Source of the DNA: DLAJ01 sp023663615
GTDB taxonomy: Bacteria; Bacillota; Clostridia; Lachnospirales; Lachnospiraceae
Assembly: GCA_023663615.1 (NCBI GenBank)
Contig: JAMPHA010000001.1
Location: 620,001-684,000 of the forward strand
DNA: 64,000 nucleotides
Direction of reading: 5' to 3'
In this document: positions 16,336 to 25,196 of the stretch, piece after piece
How positions within the stretch are numbered: position 1 is the stretch's first letter
Layout of the letters: every line of letters starts with the position of its first letter
Program-made: the position numbers and the translations under genes
The notes under the pieces: model-generated
Seen by the model: only the letters and a program-made list of their open reading frames with translations
Databases searched by the model: none
What the model was told of the DNA's origin: nothing

Positions 16336-17100
16336 TCATTTCCACAATTTCCTCTGTCCCCATCGGCGGATCGGTTCATAGATCCGCGCTAACGTATAGG
16401 TTGCATTTGATAAAAGTCCCCTGTCCCTCCTGTATCGTAGCCCTTCCAGATACCCTTTCGAGGATGTTGACATACCGCCGCCGCTATAATTTGCGATCAC
16501 TGCGTATACCGGAACAAACCGGACATTTCCGCTGTCCCGCGCACGCAGCATAAAGTCATAATCGGCAACACTCCGATAGCGGGTGTCAAAAAGTCCGATC
16601 CTCTGATATACATCTTTCGTAACAAAACAGGCAGGATGCCATATCATATGCTCCTGCAAAAACTGGTGCGATAAAAGGGAAACGGAATATTCTTTTCCCT
16701 CTTTCCGCGTGCGCATCAACCCATATAAAATCTGCATTCCCTGTCTGTCCCATGCTTTTACGATCTCTTCTACTGCATTCTCCTCATAATCATCATCACT
16801 ATTCAAAATTCCGATCAGCTCCCCTGCGGCAAGGCGGATTCCCTTATTCATAGCATCATAAATGCCCTGATCCGACTCCGATACGAATTTCATGCGCCCT
16901 TTGAAGCATTCCTGATATTCCCGTATCATATCCACAGTCCTGTCCTGTGAGTTTCCATCAATGACGACATATTCGATATTCGGATAAGTCTGCCGCAATA
17001 CGCTTTCCATCGTCTTTTTGATCGTCTTCTCGCTATGATAACATACGGTAATAATTGTCACCAACGGCAGTGTTCCCTTTTCTGCCCCTTCTATCGCCAT
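16336..17100 (-). CDS. GT2 glycosyltransferase (WcaA-like)
   Basis: A 254-residue inverting GT-A enzyme: LVTIITVCYHSEKTI at the N-terminus, VIDGNSQDRT (about 46-55), DQGIYDAMNKGI and the metal-binding NSDDD at about 100-104, then HPACFVTKDVY. It is strongly paralogous to 48598-49317 and related to 52791-53609, suggesting duplication within the locus. Sugar specificity cannot be inferred. Confidence 0.88.
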   Translation of the reverse strand: MAIEGAEKGTLPLVTIITVCYHSEKTIKKTMESVLRQTYPNIEYVVIDGNSQDRTVDMIREYQECFKGRMKFVSESDQGIYDAMNKGIRLAAGELIGILNSDDDYEENAVEEIVKAWDRQGMQILYGLMRTRKEGKEYSVSLLSHQFLQEHMIWHPACFVTKDVYQRIGLFDTRYRSVADYDFMLRARDSGNVRFVPVYAVIANYSGGGMSTSSKGYLEGLRYRRDRGLLSNATYTLARIYEPIRRWGQRKLWK

Positions 17101-17121
17101 TCTAATCCTCCATGCCGCCCC

Positions 17122-18234
17122 TCAGAAACTTTCAAGCAGTTTCAGATAGGCGCTTACATACTCCTCCCTGTTGCTCAAATAGTTTCGTTCCGTAACCGGC
17201 CGCTCTGCACACTGTTCCATAACGGCAATCAGCTCCTGCTCATCACGCGGCGGATAAAATATCAGGGAATCGCAAAACGTATCGTATTGTAAGGAATCGA
17301 CTGCTTCCTCTCTCCGTCCGGGGAAGATCACCCTGCATCCCGAATACAGCCCCTCGTACACCGTTCTGCTGAATCCGCAAAAAAACCGTTCTCCCCTTAA
17401 GATATAATCGCTGATCGCAAAGATCGGTCCCGGATCCTCCCATTCGCCCAGAATCCTGATCCTCGAATCGCCTTCCGTCACTCGCTCTATTTTTTTGCTG
17501 TCCTCAACGCTCACGTGCCCGACCACCAATAATACTGCCCGATCACTTTTCATTTTATGGAACGTGTTCACAATAAACTCTGTCCCGTTCCGATCCTCGT
17601 ATCTTCCCAAAATAGCAAAAATCACATTGTCCGATCTTAGGTCCAAACGTTTCCTCACACCCGCAACATCCAGTTCTGCCAAATGAGTCATTTCAAACGG
17701 GTCCTGTATGATGACCTCATTCACATTCCGGTTATCAAATACCGCCCGCGTCGAAGGATTGATATAAATAACCCCATGCGCCTTGCGCAGCTTTTTTTCC
17801 AGATAGCTCCGCTGCCGGCGGCTTCCTTCAAACACTTCTCTCACATGCAGGATCATCCGATATTCCGACCGCACCATAGGGGCTAAAATCATAGAATTTA
17901 AGTGAATCGCGGTATAGGCGCCGGCGCATATGATTTTTTTGAATTTGCGCCTGTTCCAAAGCCACATAAAATATTTGTGCCATGCGGCGGCCCTCAAAAA
18001 AAAATTTTTACTTTTGCCATAGTAATAATTGGCATTCGGCAGCCACAGGGAATGAATCTTCCCCAGATTACTCCCAAAACTCTCTCTGAGTTTTTCCTCA
18101 TCCGTCTGGTGGATCAGCGATCTGCCGACTACCAGATCGAATTTCAAATTCAGCGCACGCGCCAATTGCGCCGCGCTTCTCCCTGAACCATAGATGGTAT
18201 CGCCGCTTGGCAAAACAAACAAAAGTTTCATCAT
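17122..18234 (-). CDS. GT4-like glycosyltransferase
   Basis: A GT-B enzyme of about 370 residues. The N-terminus KLLFVLPSGDTIYGSGRSA has the loop for acceptor binding; the C-terminal half has FAILGRYEDRNGTEF, RILGEW and FSRTVYEGLYSGCRVIFPG, a divergent form of the GT4 E-x7-E region. The start is at 18234 (or the next ATG, 18231), both just behind GAGGAG; a farther upstream ATG at 18255 has no better ribosome site. Co-directional with the genes on either side. Confidence 0.8.
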   Translation of the reverse strand: MMKLLFVLPSGDTIYGSGRSAAQLARALNLKFDLVVGRSLIHQTDEEKLRESFGSNLGKIHSLWLPNANYYYGKSKNFFLRAAAWHKYFMWLWNRRKFKKIICAGAYTAIHLNSMILAPMVRSEYRMILHVREVFEGSRRQRSYLEKKLRKAHGVIYINPSTRAVFDNRNVNEVIIQDPFEMTHLAELDVAGVRKRLDLRSDNVIFAILGRYEDRNGTEFIVNTFHKMKSDRAVLLVVGHVSVEDSKKIERVTEGDSRIRILGEWEDPGPIFAISDYILRGERFFCGFSRTVYEGLYSGCRVIFPGRREEAVDSLQYDTFCDSLIFYPPRDEQELIAVMEQCAERPVTERNYLSNREEYVSAYLKLLESF

Positions 18235-18267
18235 TCGCTCCTCACATAAGGTCATCGTATCATATTT

Positions 18268-19815
18268 CTATTCTGACAGCAAGCGGCGCCATAACACATA
18301 CAACGGTTTCTTTATCCACAAAACCATTTTTGAGATTCTGTTTTTTCTTATACTCTCCTTATACTGCACATAGCTGTACGCTCCATATCCATAAAGCTGA
18401 TTTGCCAGCTGATACCTGTGAATCTTGTCAATTGTCCCATACCGATACGCCTTCGGTATATTCAGTTTTTTGTTCATAAATTTTCTCAGCATCTTGACGT
18501 CTTTGACGTCCTTGCCTTCCCCTCGATTGGTCTTCATTTCAAGTACCCTTTGCGGCGTAAGAAACTTCATTCCTTCAAAGTAGAAATAATTCTTTGGATC
18601 GTAGAGCATGTCCGGAAGCGTAATCTTATGATAGGGCATCTGACTTCTATGATCATCCACGTCCTCGATCTTATTTTCCACTTCCGTTGCATAATCTGTA
18701 AGAAAATCCAAATCTCCTGCCTGACGCAGTCCGCATACTTCTAAAACGGCGCTGGAATCTATGATAAATCTCGATTTGTCATAACCGTTTTTCTCGATCA
18801 GCTTTTTTAATTCCTTGATCTTATCATATACTCCGCGATATTTATATGGAGCCGCCCTGTTCAAAAAATCAACAGAATTGCAATTATACAGTAACTCCGC
18901 CATATCCACCGTTTCATTCCAATTATCGGAAATGTGGATCGAGTGATTTTCTATCTGAAAGAGTTCTCTGATCTGCCTCTTGATCTCAACGACCGAATCT
19001 ATATCAATCGCTTCAAACAAATACGTCCTAACCGGCTGATTCTCCCTATAGCACGCATCCGCTTTTCCTCTCACACCTTGAAAGTGATCCTCTATCCTGC
19101 CTGTCCATGCCTGATGCTCATATATCTGTGTCATCAGATTGCACATACCTTGATAAGTCAGATACACATCCTGTGCGTACACGATATGACCGATGCTCCG
19201 CAGCCTGCTTTCAACTTCCTCCATCCTGCTCTTATCCGCTCTCGGCCACAGGCATGCCATATAACAATGATTCTTCAAATGCGCATATTGGATTGCCATA
19301 TATCCCATACTCACATCACTCATCAAATATCTGCGGAAAAACGCATAGTCATAACAATTAACCCGTTTCCGTTCCGGAAAACGGATCACCGTGACTTTTT
19401 TATCATAATATGCCGCCGTCGATATTCTATGTGATCCATCTATGGCATCATCGTCCGCTCCAAGCGGAATCAGAGATTTCGAAGCGTCGAATCCTTCTCC
19501 TTTCATTTCTCCGATCAACTGATTCAAATCATCTATATATTTCGCGAACGAATCCTTTTCATCTGTACCAGGCTCCAAAAAACGCCCGCAGGAGAAAGCG
19601 TTGATATTATCACGGTAAACCCGATAACCACTACAGTTTTCCGAGAGTCTCTTTTCCTTCGCATCAATATACATCCACTTTGCCATGAGGTCAAACCGGT
19701 TATATTTAATCAGTCCCCTTGCGGGGAGCTCACAGATCTCGTAAGAGCGGCTCATATCGATGTGATAGTTATCAATCACATACTGCGTTATTAGATTAAA
19801 CGGATATTCCTTCAT
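18268..19815 (-). CDS. Two-module protein: ParB/sulfiredoxin-like DGSHR domain plus nucleotidyltransferase-like domain
   Basis: A 515-residue soluble protein. Around residues 115-145 IPLGADDDAIDGSHRISTAA has the DG.HR core of ParB/Srx-fold enzymes, which bind or hydrolyse nucleotides and include free-serine kinases. In the second half HISDNWNET and SVDFLNRAAP (about 290-322) precede GLRQAGDLDFLTDY (361-374), whose D367-x-D369 resembles the metal site of nucleotidyltransferase-fold proteins. I know of proteins with the HISD...FLN and DLDFL patterns in surface-glycan loci but no established function. A phosphoryl or nucleotidyl transfer to a glycan is inference. It is flanked by a GT4 gene and a nucleotidyltransferase-like/capsule transferase fusion. 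Confidence 0.7.
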   Translation of the reverse strand: MKEYPFNLITQYVIDNYHIDMSRSYEICELPARGLIKYNRFDLMAKWMYIDAKEKRLSENCSGYRVYRDNINAFSCGRFLEPGTDEKDSFAKYIDDLNQLIGEMKGEGFDASKSLIPLGADDDAIDGSHRISTAAYYDKKVTVIRFPERKRVNCYDYAFFRRYLMSDVSMGYMAIQYAHLKNHCYMACLWPRADKSRMEEVESRLRSIGHIVYAQDVYLTYQGMCNLMTQIYEHQAWTGRIEDHFQGVRGKADACYRENQPVRTYLFEAIDIDSVVEIKRQIRELFQIENHSIHISDNWNETVDMAELLYNCNSVDFLNRAAPYKYRGVYDKIKELKKLIEKNGYDKSRFIIDSSAVLEVCGLRQAGDLDFLTDYATEVENKIEDVDDHRSQMPYHKITLPDMLYDPKNYFYFEGMKFLTPQRVLEMKTNRGEGKDVKDVKMLRKFMNKKLNIPKAYRYGTIDKIHRYQLANQLYGYGAYSYVQYKESIRKNRISKMVLWIKKPLYVLWRRLLSE

Positions 19816-19968
19816 TGGCTTGTTATCACTTTCTTTTTACAATTCCTCTAAACTTCCCTCTTAGTCCCACATTGCCAGCACCATTTGACCATGCTTTCTT
19901 TAATGTTCCTTCGATTTTCCATAATATGAACCAAAAACATTTCCCGCCGTTATCTCTTTTTCTCCCGC

Positions 19969-21594
19969 CTATCCCAATTCCCCATTGCATAACCGACAAT
20001 AAAATGTGTTATAACTTGACAACCCCTTGACCTTATACGAGCATTTGAATACAGGGCTAAGCTCCTTCATCTGCTCCCACATTTTCTCATCAAATTCACG
20101 ATCATAATTCTTCAACAGCATATGTGTCTGATATGTAATTCTCGTTGGCATTTTTTCCATCATCTGCCTGTATTGATTATTATTATCAATGATTTTCCTA
20201 AAGAACACATGAAAGAAATCGCAATCCACTGCCACATCTTCGTGCTTCCAATACGCCAGCAAATAACTTAATTGATCCATCAGAATCTCCTGCCCTGCTG
20301 GAGCCGCAATCCACCAATTACCATAGGAACGGCATTCTCTTAGTTGTGGCAACTGCTTAAAGACAAAAAATTGCTTAGTCATATAATCCGGTACATCCCC
20401 CGCAATATATACCGTGCTGTCAATCCACACTCCTCCATACATTGCCAGCGCCGACACTCTCACGACATCCGAAAAATGCGCCTTCCCGATTTTACCACTC
20501 CTATACTTTTCCCAAATATAATCGGGAAGGTATATGTAATTTCGTAAATTCTGTTCCGTTAATAAAACGATTTTTTCCCCGATCCGCTCCATAGATTTCA
20601 AACATGCTTGCACCACTGCCGGCACATCATCACAGCCTTGCAGCCACATTGTAAAAATAGCATCTTCACATTCTTGATTCCGTTTTAATATCAGTTTAGA
20701 AGGCAAGTGATTCCTGATCTCTTCAATCTCACTCTGATACCTGTCTATATAGTGGTATATCCTTCTTTGGCTCAACTGATCGTAAATATCTTCCCCATAC
20801 TTTCTCTTTACTTTTTGAGAAAATCTGTCAATATCACAAAACCTCCCACGCTCCTCATCATATGTGCTCCGAATAATCTTATACTGCCACTCTTTCAGCC
20901 AAGGATACCAGCCCAGTTTATGGGATAAATGATATACCCCCCCCCGGATAAGATTCGGGATATTTCCGGTTTTCACAATGCTTATTTTCTTCTCATATGC
21001 TCTTTTTTGTGAACACCTAACATATTTCCACTGAAACGGAACGGAAACATCCTCCGGCTGGACATACCGGTATCCCATCCGTTTCATATAATGATCTAAA
21101 TTTTTTAAGTGCTTGTCCTTACTTCCCAAGCAAACACCCAGTTTTTCCGCCATCTTATTCAATTTATCTATATACTGCGGATTCACTACATTTTTCTGAA
21201 GAATTGCATGATAAACAAGGGTATAATAATAATCTTCCTCCGACATCACATACCAATTTCCATTATCCGCCATCCTGCGTCTCGCCAAAATATCTCTTTC
21301 CCAAGAACGGTCATAGTAATTATCTCCCTCGTGCCGTAGATCGATTGGTATCGCTTTCCCCTCAATAAACGTTACAAAATGAATATCGTCTTCTGGTATC
21401 ATTTTACAAAGAACCTTTGAAGCTTCTATGAAGCTATTAGTATCTTCACATAAAATATCAATATCCTCATGTCCCTCCACAAAAAAATCTTCTTTGTCCA
21501 TATCTTCAAAGTTACGCATAATGACATATGTAACATTATTCTCATTTAATGCGCCGAAGAAATTCTGTACTGTATTCCACTGGAATATTCTCAT
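19969..21594 (-). CDS. Fusion of nucleotidyltransferase-like domain and capsule-type glycosyltransferase
   Basis: The N-terminal part (about 1-170) has YVIMRNF followed by EGHEDIDILCED, a D-x-D nucleotidyltransferase-like site, then PIDLRHEGDNYYDRSWERDIL. The C-terminal 230 residues match the capsular polysaccharide synthesis (Caps_synth, GT32-like) family: FTMWLQGCDDVPAVV, KAHFSDVVRVSALAMYGGVW and IDSTVY. The start is at 21594, supported by AAGGGAGGGATC; an earlier in-frame start at 21642 lacks a ribosome site. A run of nine Gs in the coding strand (20937-20945) lies in the middle and could slip. The sugar phosphate or sugar transferred is unknown. Confidence 0.75.
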   Translation of the reverse strand: MRIFQWNTVQNFFGALNENNVTYVIMRNFEDMDKEDFFVEGHEDIDILCEDTNSFIEASKVLCKMIPEDDIHFVTFIEGKAIPIDLRHEGDNYYDRSWERDILARRRMADNGNWYVMSEEDYYYTLVYHAILQKNVVNPQYIDKLNKMAEKLGVCLGSKDKHLKNLDHYMKRMGYRYVQPEDVSVPFQWKYVRCSQKRAYEKKISIVKTGNIPNLIRGGVYHLSHKLGWYPWLKEWQYKIIRSTYDEERGRFCDIDRFSQKVKRKYGEDIYDQLSQRRIYHYIDRYQSEIEEIRNHLPSKLILKRNQECEDAIFTMWLQGCDDVPAVVQACLKSMERIGEKIVLLTEQNLRNYIYLPDYIWEKYRSGKIGKAHFSDVVRVSALAMYGGVWIDSTVYIAGDVPDYMTKQFFVFKQLPQLRECRSYGNWWIAAPAGQEILMDQLSYLLAYWKHEDVAVDCDFFHVFFRKIIDNNNQYRQMMEKMPTRITYQTHMLLKNYDREFDEKMWEQMKELSPVFKCSYKVKGLSSYNTFYCRLCNGELG

Positions 21595-21656
21595 TCTGGA
21601 TCCCTCCCTTATCATCAATTTCCAGAAAACATCCCTCTTCAATCAAAATCTCCCAA

Positions 21657-21702
21657 AAGCTAATTTTTACCAAATAAATAACAATCTTGATCAAATTAGC
21701 TT
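21657..21702 (-). terminator. Inverted repeat, possible weak terminator after the aminotransferase gene
   Basis: Perfect 10-base arms (AAGCTAATTT and AAATTAGCTT on the - strand) with a 26-base loop, lying just after the DegT-type gene and before the capsule transferase fusion. Only a short T run follows, so it may attenuate rather than stop transcription. Confidence 0.35.
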
Positions 21703-21717
21703 CAAAAAATATCAGCA

Positions 21718-22800
21718 TTACGCATAAAATTTTCTAATCAATTCACATATTTTCGCGATTTGATGATCCTCTAACGCTACACTAGAAGGAAGCCACAATC
21801 CCTTCTCTGCGATTTCCTCTGTAACAGGAAACTGCTTATCATATCCATATGCCGGTTCTGCATGAAGTGCCGGATAAAACGGTCTCGTTCCAACTCCATT
21901 GCTTTTCAAATAATCCATCAAACCTTCCCTGTTATCACACAAAATATCAATAAACCACGGAGTTGTATCCTTCAGATTAGTTGGTATAAGTTCGATTTGA
22001 TCTATATCTTTCAGCAAGTTCTGATACAATTCAGCCATCTTTTTCTTCCGAAGAACACGCTCCGGTAATTTTTTCATTTGCTCAATTCCAATCACCGCCT
22101 GAATATCTGTAAATTTAAAATTCCATCCTTTTATTAAATAATGATCGCTCCCACCAGATACCCTTCCAAAATCTCTGATTTTCTTTATTTTGTCATAAAT
22201 CTCCTCATCATCTGTAATCAACGCCCCTCCTTGACCAGTCGTGATAATTTTAGGTGCGCTAAATGAAAAACTCCCTATTTCTCCAAATGTTCCCAGATGC
22301 CTATTCCTTTTTCTACTGCCAAGTGATTGCGCAGCATCCTCAATTAAATGGATACCCCTTTCTTTGCAAAATGAAACATACCTGTCAATATTTTGCGGAC
22401 ATCTGCCATTTATGCTCACTAGTATAATCGCCTTTGTTTTCTTTGTGACTGCGGCAACCATACTATCGTAATCCAAACATAAATTTTCTCGCGAAACATC
22501 CGCAAATACAGCTTTTGCACCAATCAGTTCTGTAGCATTAGGCGTTGCGACCATGGTATAATCCGGGACAATCACTTCATCTCCTACTCCGACTCCGCAA
22601 GCCATGAGTGCTACAGAAAGCGAAATTGTACCATTCGTAACTACAGAGCAGTACTTTGCACCAGTATAATCTGCTATTAATTGTTCAAACTCTCTAGTCT
22701 TTTTATATTCCGTCACCCATCCTCCAGATTGCATATATTCATACAAAGCATCCCTTTCCTTTTCATCAAAAACCGGTTCCATTTGATTAATATAACTCAT
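21718..22800 (-). CDS. DegT/DnrJ/EryC1/StrS-family sugar aminotransferase
   Basis: A PLP-dependent aminotransferase of about 360 residues that converts a nucleotide-linked keto-sugar to an amino-sugar. Substrate-side GWVTEY and VTNGT are near the N-terminus, EDAAQS (Asp155) contacts PLP, and SFSAPKIITTGQGG carries the Schiff-base Lys184 (numbered from the ATG at 22800). The usual SFH/SFSxxK pattern is intact. An ORF extension to 22872 overlaps the radical SAM gene and is unlikely. The stronger upstream AAAGGAG serves an out-of-frame mini-ORF that ends 11 bases before this ATG. The product implies an aminodeoxy sugar in the polymer; the dehydratase supplying the keto-sugar is not in the window. 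Confidence 0.9.
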   Translation of the reverse strand: MSYINQMEPVFDEKERDALYEYMQSGGWVTEYKKTREFEQLIADYTGAKYCSVVTNGTISLSVALMACGVGVGDEVIVPDYTMVATPNATELIGAKAVFADVSRENLCLDYDSMVAAVTKKTKAIILVSINGRCPQNIDRYVSFCKERGIHLIEDAAQSLGSRKRNRHLGTFGEIGSFSFSAPKIITTGQGGALITDDEEIYDKIKKIRDFGRVSGGSDHYLIKGWNFKFTDIQAVIGIEQMKKLPERVLRKKKMAELYQNLLKDIDQIELIPTNLKDTTPWFIDILCDNREGLMDYLKSNGVGTRPFYPALHAEPAYGYDKQFPVTEEIAEKGLWLPSSVALEDHQIAKICELIRKFYA

Positions 22801-22855
22801 ATTCCGTCTTATATGATGCTCACCATCATATCTCCTTTCTTCCCGCTCTGTTCTA

Positions 22856-24040
22856 TTATACCTGTTTCGCAACTTCTACATGAAACGGATTTACCTCATC
22901 CGAACACCCCCTGCACACCTCACAAAATGTAGTGTGTCCTAAATTACTATATCCAAGCTCGTATTCCAACAATTCCTGCTTTGTAAACTCCCTATTAAAA
23001 TCAAAGTAGTCGTTATCGCTTTCAGGAAACAACCCTGCTTTGACCGCCGCAAAATTACTGCAACAATAATATAATCTGCCCTTGTAGAAATTCCGGCAAA
23101 ACATCGCACATTTTGAAAAATGTTTTGCCAGCTGCCCTTCATTCCTTGTTCTTGGAATATTAGTAGGAAATCCCATATCCAACCATTGCTCTCCCGTTCT
23201 TTTTACATCAACCATTACCCCATTTTCAATGCAAATCTTTGTGACCTTATCGATCTTGCTCATATAACCAATCGTACAAATATAATCGCTGATATCAATC
23301 ATAACATGATATTTTTTGCAAACATCCAATACTTCCTGTTTTGGATATATCGTCCCATTCGAACCAATTCTAAATGATCCTATCTTATCCGCATACCGTA
23401 AGCATACATATTCAATATATTCTACTAAATTCGGATATAAAAGCCCCTCTCCTCCTAACACTTTAAATTTATATACAAAATCAACTTTGGAAAATAGGAT
23501 GTCCGCATCCCTCTTCAGCTGCCCGATTGGGATATGCTCCTGCTTTTTAAAATAGGGAATGTATGCGATACATTTTTCACATTTCAATGAGCAATAAGAA
23601 GTCATAAAAATCTCAATTCTATCAATTGATATTTTATTCAATGCATACACCTCATAAATCATTGCAAAAACTTCCCCTTGAAAAAAACGGATATTTTCCT
23701 CAAATCCATAACCCTCAAACAGCTGTTTCACTACCTCATATTTATTTCGTTCAAAGGATGTGCATATTACAATAGAATTTGGATTTTGCGGAATGTCTAC
23801 ATCATTTATGACAGGAATATTCATCCCTTGAATTGTTTCCGAATACTCTGTCAATACCATGCCCTTAATTTGCTTTTTTACGTATAATATCCTTCCTATC
23901 CTTTTATAAAAACTTCTAATCTCCTTTTCAGTCCCAATCAAGTAAAAATCATTTTCCTCACGCATAAAAATAGATGCTACGCAATCTAGCTGATGCCCTC
24001 TATTTGTCCATTTCATATCTTTTATTGAAAAATTGCGCAT
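22856..24040 (-). CDS. Radical SAM protein with C-terminal cysteine-rich region
   Basis: A 394-residue enzyme. Residues 1-140 form an extra N-terminal domain of unclear, possibly Rossmann-like, fold. The radical SAM cluster motif CSLKCEKC (C150-x3-C154-x2-C157) follows, then VLGGEGLLYPN, the usual GGEPLL-type segment. The C-terminal third has many cysteines (CAMFCRNF, YYCCSNF, FCEVCRGC), consistent with a SPASM-like auxiliary cluster. It ends 56 bases before the DegT aminotransferase start. A radical step in sugar biosynthesis (dehydration, epimerisation or dehydrogenation) is inferred from the neighbour; peptide modification is the main alternative. Confidence 0.85.
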   Translation of the reverse strand: MRNFSIKDMKWTNRGHQLDCVASIFMREENDFYLIGTEKEIRSFYKRIGRILYVKKQIKGMVLTEYSETIQGMNIPVINDVDIPQNPNSIVICTSFERNKYEVVKQLFEGYGFEENIRFFQGEVFAMIYEVYALNKISIDRIEIFMTSYCSLKCEKCIAYIPYFKKQEHIPIGQLKRDADILFSKVDFVYKFKVLGGEGLLYPNLVEYIEYVCLRYADKIGSFRIGSNGTIYPKQEVLDVCKKYHVMIDISDYICTIGYMSKIDKVTKICIENGVMVDVKRTGEQWLDMGFPTNIPRTRNEGQLAKHFSKCAMFCRNFYKGRLYYCCSNFAAVKAGLFPESDNDYFDFNREFTKQELLEYELGYSNLGHTTFCEVCRGCSDEVNPFHVEVAKQV

Positions 24041-24060
24041 GAAAATTCATCCTTTCCCGA

Positions 24061-25029
24061 TCAATGTGTAAACAATCTATTCCACAAACTCTTTTTACTG
24101 TTATTGACTGCATTAGCTTCTTCAAACATATTCTTTAGATAGTTCGACCAAGTTGACATTGTTCTTCGCCTTGCCTTATCAAGGGGCTGTTCTATAATAT
24201 TTATCAAAAAGTCCTCTAACAACTTATAAGTTTTCCCAATATAATCCGGATCGATCATTGCAGGGGCCGAAAGTCTGTCCAAATATTCGTTCTTATTATT
24301 ATCAATCCGTATCACTTCTTCTATCATTTCTTTTTGACTGTTAAAATCGTGAGCACTAATAAATGCCTTCTGATTAAAAAATCGAGACGCTGTATCATCC
24401 CCCCAAAAAATAGGAATAGTTCTAGCCGAAAAACATTGAATCAGCTTTTCATCTAAATATCCCGGATTAAAACTATCCTGCAAAGCAAAGGAAAAGCGAT
24501 AATCTTTTTGAAATTCCATTTTATTACTCACGCCATTAGGTTGTCCGATGTTATTTAAGTAACGCCCTCCTGATGCTACTAACTTATATTCTGACAACTT
24601 TCTAAACGTACTTTCTCTTATGGGATTTCCCTTTCCATTTGAACAAACCCATGCACAAAAACCTCTTCGATCATAATCCTCCTCCTTTACATTTTCATGT
24701 TTATGCAACATAAGTTCCACATCTTCCTTATATTTAGGATTCATTATCCAATTAGGAACTCTTATATAACGATCTGCAAATGAAAGATAGTCAAAAGCAA
24801 TGGCATAATCATACAAATTAAAATCCGGAGTATAATTATCACCCGTTGTAAAAATGCGAATCGCATCATATTTTAAACATTCGTGCGAATATAGTGAGCA
24901 AAAAACATAATCTGGCTTATCAGAAATTTCAATATTATAATACTTTGACAAGATTTCCTGATAAATGTACTTTGCAGGCTCAAATCCTGTCCACCAATCT
25001 GTATAGGCTACCCTAATTGTCCTCATCAT
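24061..25029 (-). CDS. GT10 fucosyltransferase-like protein
   Basis: About 322 residues beginning MMRTIRVAYTDWW (start 25029 or 25026, behind AAAGGG). It has the GT10 fold pattern of alpha-1,3/1,4-fucosyltransferases: PDFNLYDYAIAFD, RKLSEYKLVASGGRYLNN and FALQDSFNPGYLDEKLIQCF then PIFWGD. The donor-site segment is FALQDS rather than the common FENS, so activity may be altered. Residue range and motifs match the paralogue at 32824-33786. The usual donor would be GDP-fucose, but no GDP-fucose synthesis genes are in the window. Confidence 0.82.
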   Translation of the reverse strand: MMRTIRVAYTDWWTGFEPAKYIYQEILSKYYNIEISDKPDYVFCSLYSHECLKYDAIRIFTTGDNYTPDFNLYDYAIAFDYLSFADRYIRVPNWIMNPKYKEDVELMLHKHENVKEEDYDRRGFCAWVCSNGKGNPIRESTFRKLSEYKLVASGGRYLNNIGQPNGVSNKMEFQKDYRFSFALQDSFNPGYLDEKLIQCFSARTIPIFWGDDTASRFFNQKAFISAHDFNSQKEMIEEVIRIDNNKNEYLDRLSAPAMIDPDYIGKTYKLLEDFLINIIEQPLDKARRRTMSTWSNYLKNMFEEANAVNNSKKSLWNRLFTH

Positions 25030-25196
25030 ACCCTTTCCCCTATCGCTTTGATCTAATTCCACTTTTCTCATTTCGAACAATCTCAAAACACACAAATTAG
25101 CGTATAAAAACTAAAGCTGTCCCATTCCATCCAAGTCACAATCAAATAACAATAGTTTCCAGCAGGTCGCACATCCAACTTAATCCACAAAAGCAC

